Part shown: positions 63,833 through 64,000 of the stretch, piece by piece | How the letters are laid out: the number at the start of each line of letters is the position of its first letter | How positions within the stretch are numbered: position 1 is the first letter of the stretch | From: Pseudomonadota bacterium | GTDB lineage: Bacteria; Pseudomonadota; Gammaproteobacteria; Burkholderiales; Gallionellaceae | Direction of reading: 5' to 3' | DNA length: 64,000 bases | NCBI GenBank assembly: GCA_021800795.1 | Contig: JAJYYO010000001.1 | Location: 62,001 to 126,000, forward strand | Program-made: the position numbers and the translations under genes | Notes under the pieces: model-generated | Databases searched by the model: none | What the model was told of the DNA's origin: nothing | The model's input: only the letters and a program-made list of their open reading frames with translations

Positions 63833-64000
63833 TCAGGTGCTTTGGACGACCGGTATGGATTTGAACGTGGTTTGCGTGTTTTTGGGAGAACCCGCCATGT
63901 CGGCCAGCGTATATCTGTCCAGTACGGCCATGAAGCTGGCTTGCGCGTTGAATATGACGCCTTTCAGGCTGCATGAGCGGGTGACCACGCACTGATCCGT
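63833..64000 (-). CDS. Possible C-terminal part of a protein running off the window
   Basis: A minus-strand frame is open from base 64000 to a TGA at 63833-63835 (56 codons, ending VVQST). A plus-strand frame (63855-63995) competes. No recognisable motif; call is tentative. Confidence 0.3.
   Translation of the reverse strand, partial: TDQCVVTRSCSLKGVIFNAQASFMAVLDRYTLADMAGSPKNTQTTFKSIPVVQST

Overview
The window reads as chromosomal DNA of a betaproteobacterium of the Nitrosomonadales, most probably a Gallionellaceae-like respiratory lithotroph or microaerophile. This rests on housekeeping gene order (grpE-dnaK-dnaJ, rplU-rpmA-obg-proB, cyaY/lptM-lysA, RNB exonuclease-tonB-aroE-mtgA), on protein similarity recognised by eye, and on the large C-family (cbb3-like) oxidase cluster. 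No rRNA, tRNA, CRISPR array, transposase or phage gene was recognised.

Region 1 (1-13.1 kb, minus strand) is one long cellulose operon. Its transcription order is bcsD, bcsP, bcsQ, bcsA, bcsB, bcsZ, a TPR protein in the bcsC position, SGNH hydrolase, AlgF-like protein, a second SGNH hydrolase, and an MBOAT O-acetyltransferase cut by the window edge. The tail looks like a polymer-acetylation module as in wss/alg operons. The bcsC-position protein has no outer-membrane barrel. A winged-helix/PAS/PAS/GGDEF protein at 29-30.6 kb is a possible c-di-GMP source for BcsA.

Region 2 (13.2-43.2 kb) is mostly housekeeping: heat-shock genes with sigma-32-like promoters, cysM, a FimV-like protein, an ankyrin protein, amiC, tsaE, queG, proB, obg, L27, L21, rho, trxA, fdxA, sodB, cyaY, lptM, lysA, mtgA and aroE, plus an exbB-exbD-tonB-receptor iron/metal uptake unit and an RNase II family enzyme. 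Repeats are frequent: a 320-bp element with perfect 23-bp terminal inverted repeats, a 13-unit heptamer array, a palindrome-bearing dnaK-dnaJ spacer, and palindromic repeats inside the tonB and aroE reading frames.

Region 3 (43.5-62 kb) is the most unusual part: an expanded cbb3-like respiratory cluster preceded by a perfect FNR-type box. It has a full CcoN-like subunit, a CcoO-like cytochrome with a large insertion, two haem-less CcoP-anchor-like proteins, three other c-type cytochromes, two roughly 173-residue proteins that match only the C-terminal quarter of CcoN including its H-x-H haem ligands, four single-helix proteins of 34-37 residues, a membrane-anchored SUMF1-domain protein without the FGE cysteines, a CcoG ferredoxin protein, thioredoxin-fold and SCO copper chaperones, and several unassigned membrane proteins. 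Many genes overlap by ATGA/TAATG junctions, and hairpins sit between some of them. I infer an atypical terminal oxidase or related haem-copper complex. The window ends with a polytopic glycosyltransferase-like membrane protein and small unassigned genes.
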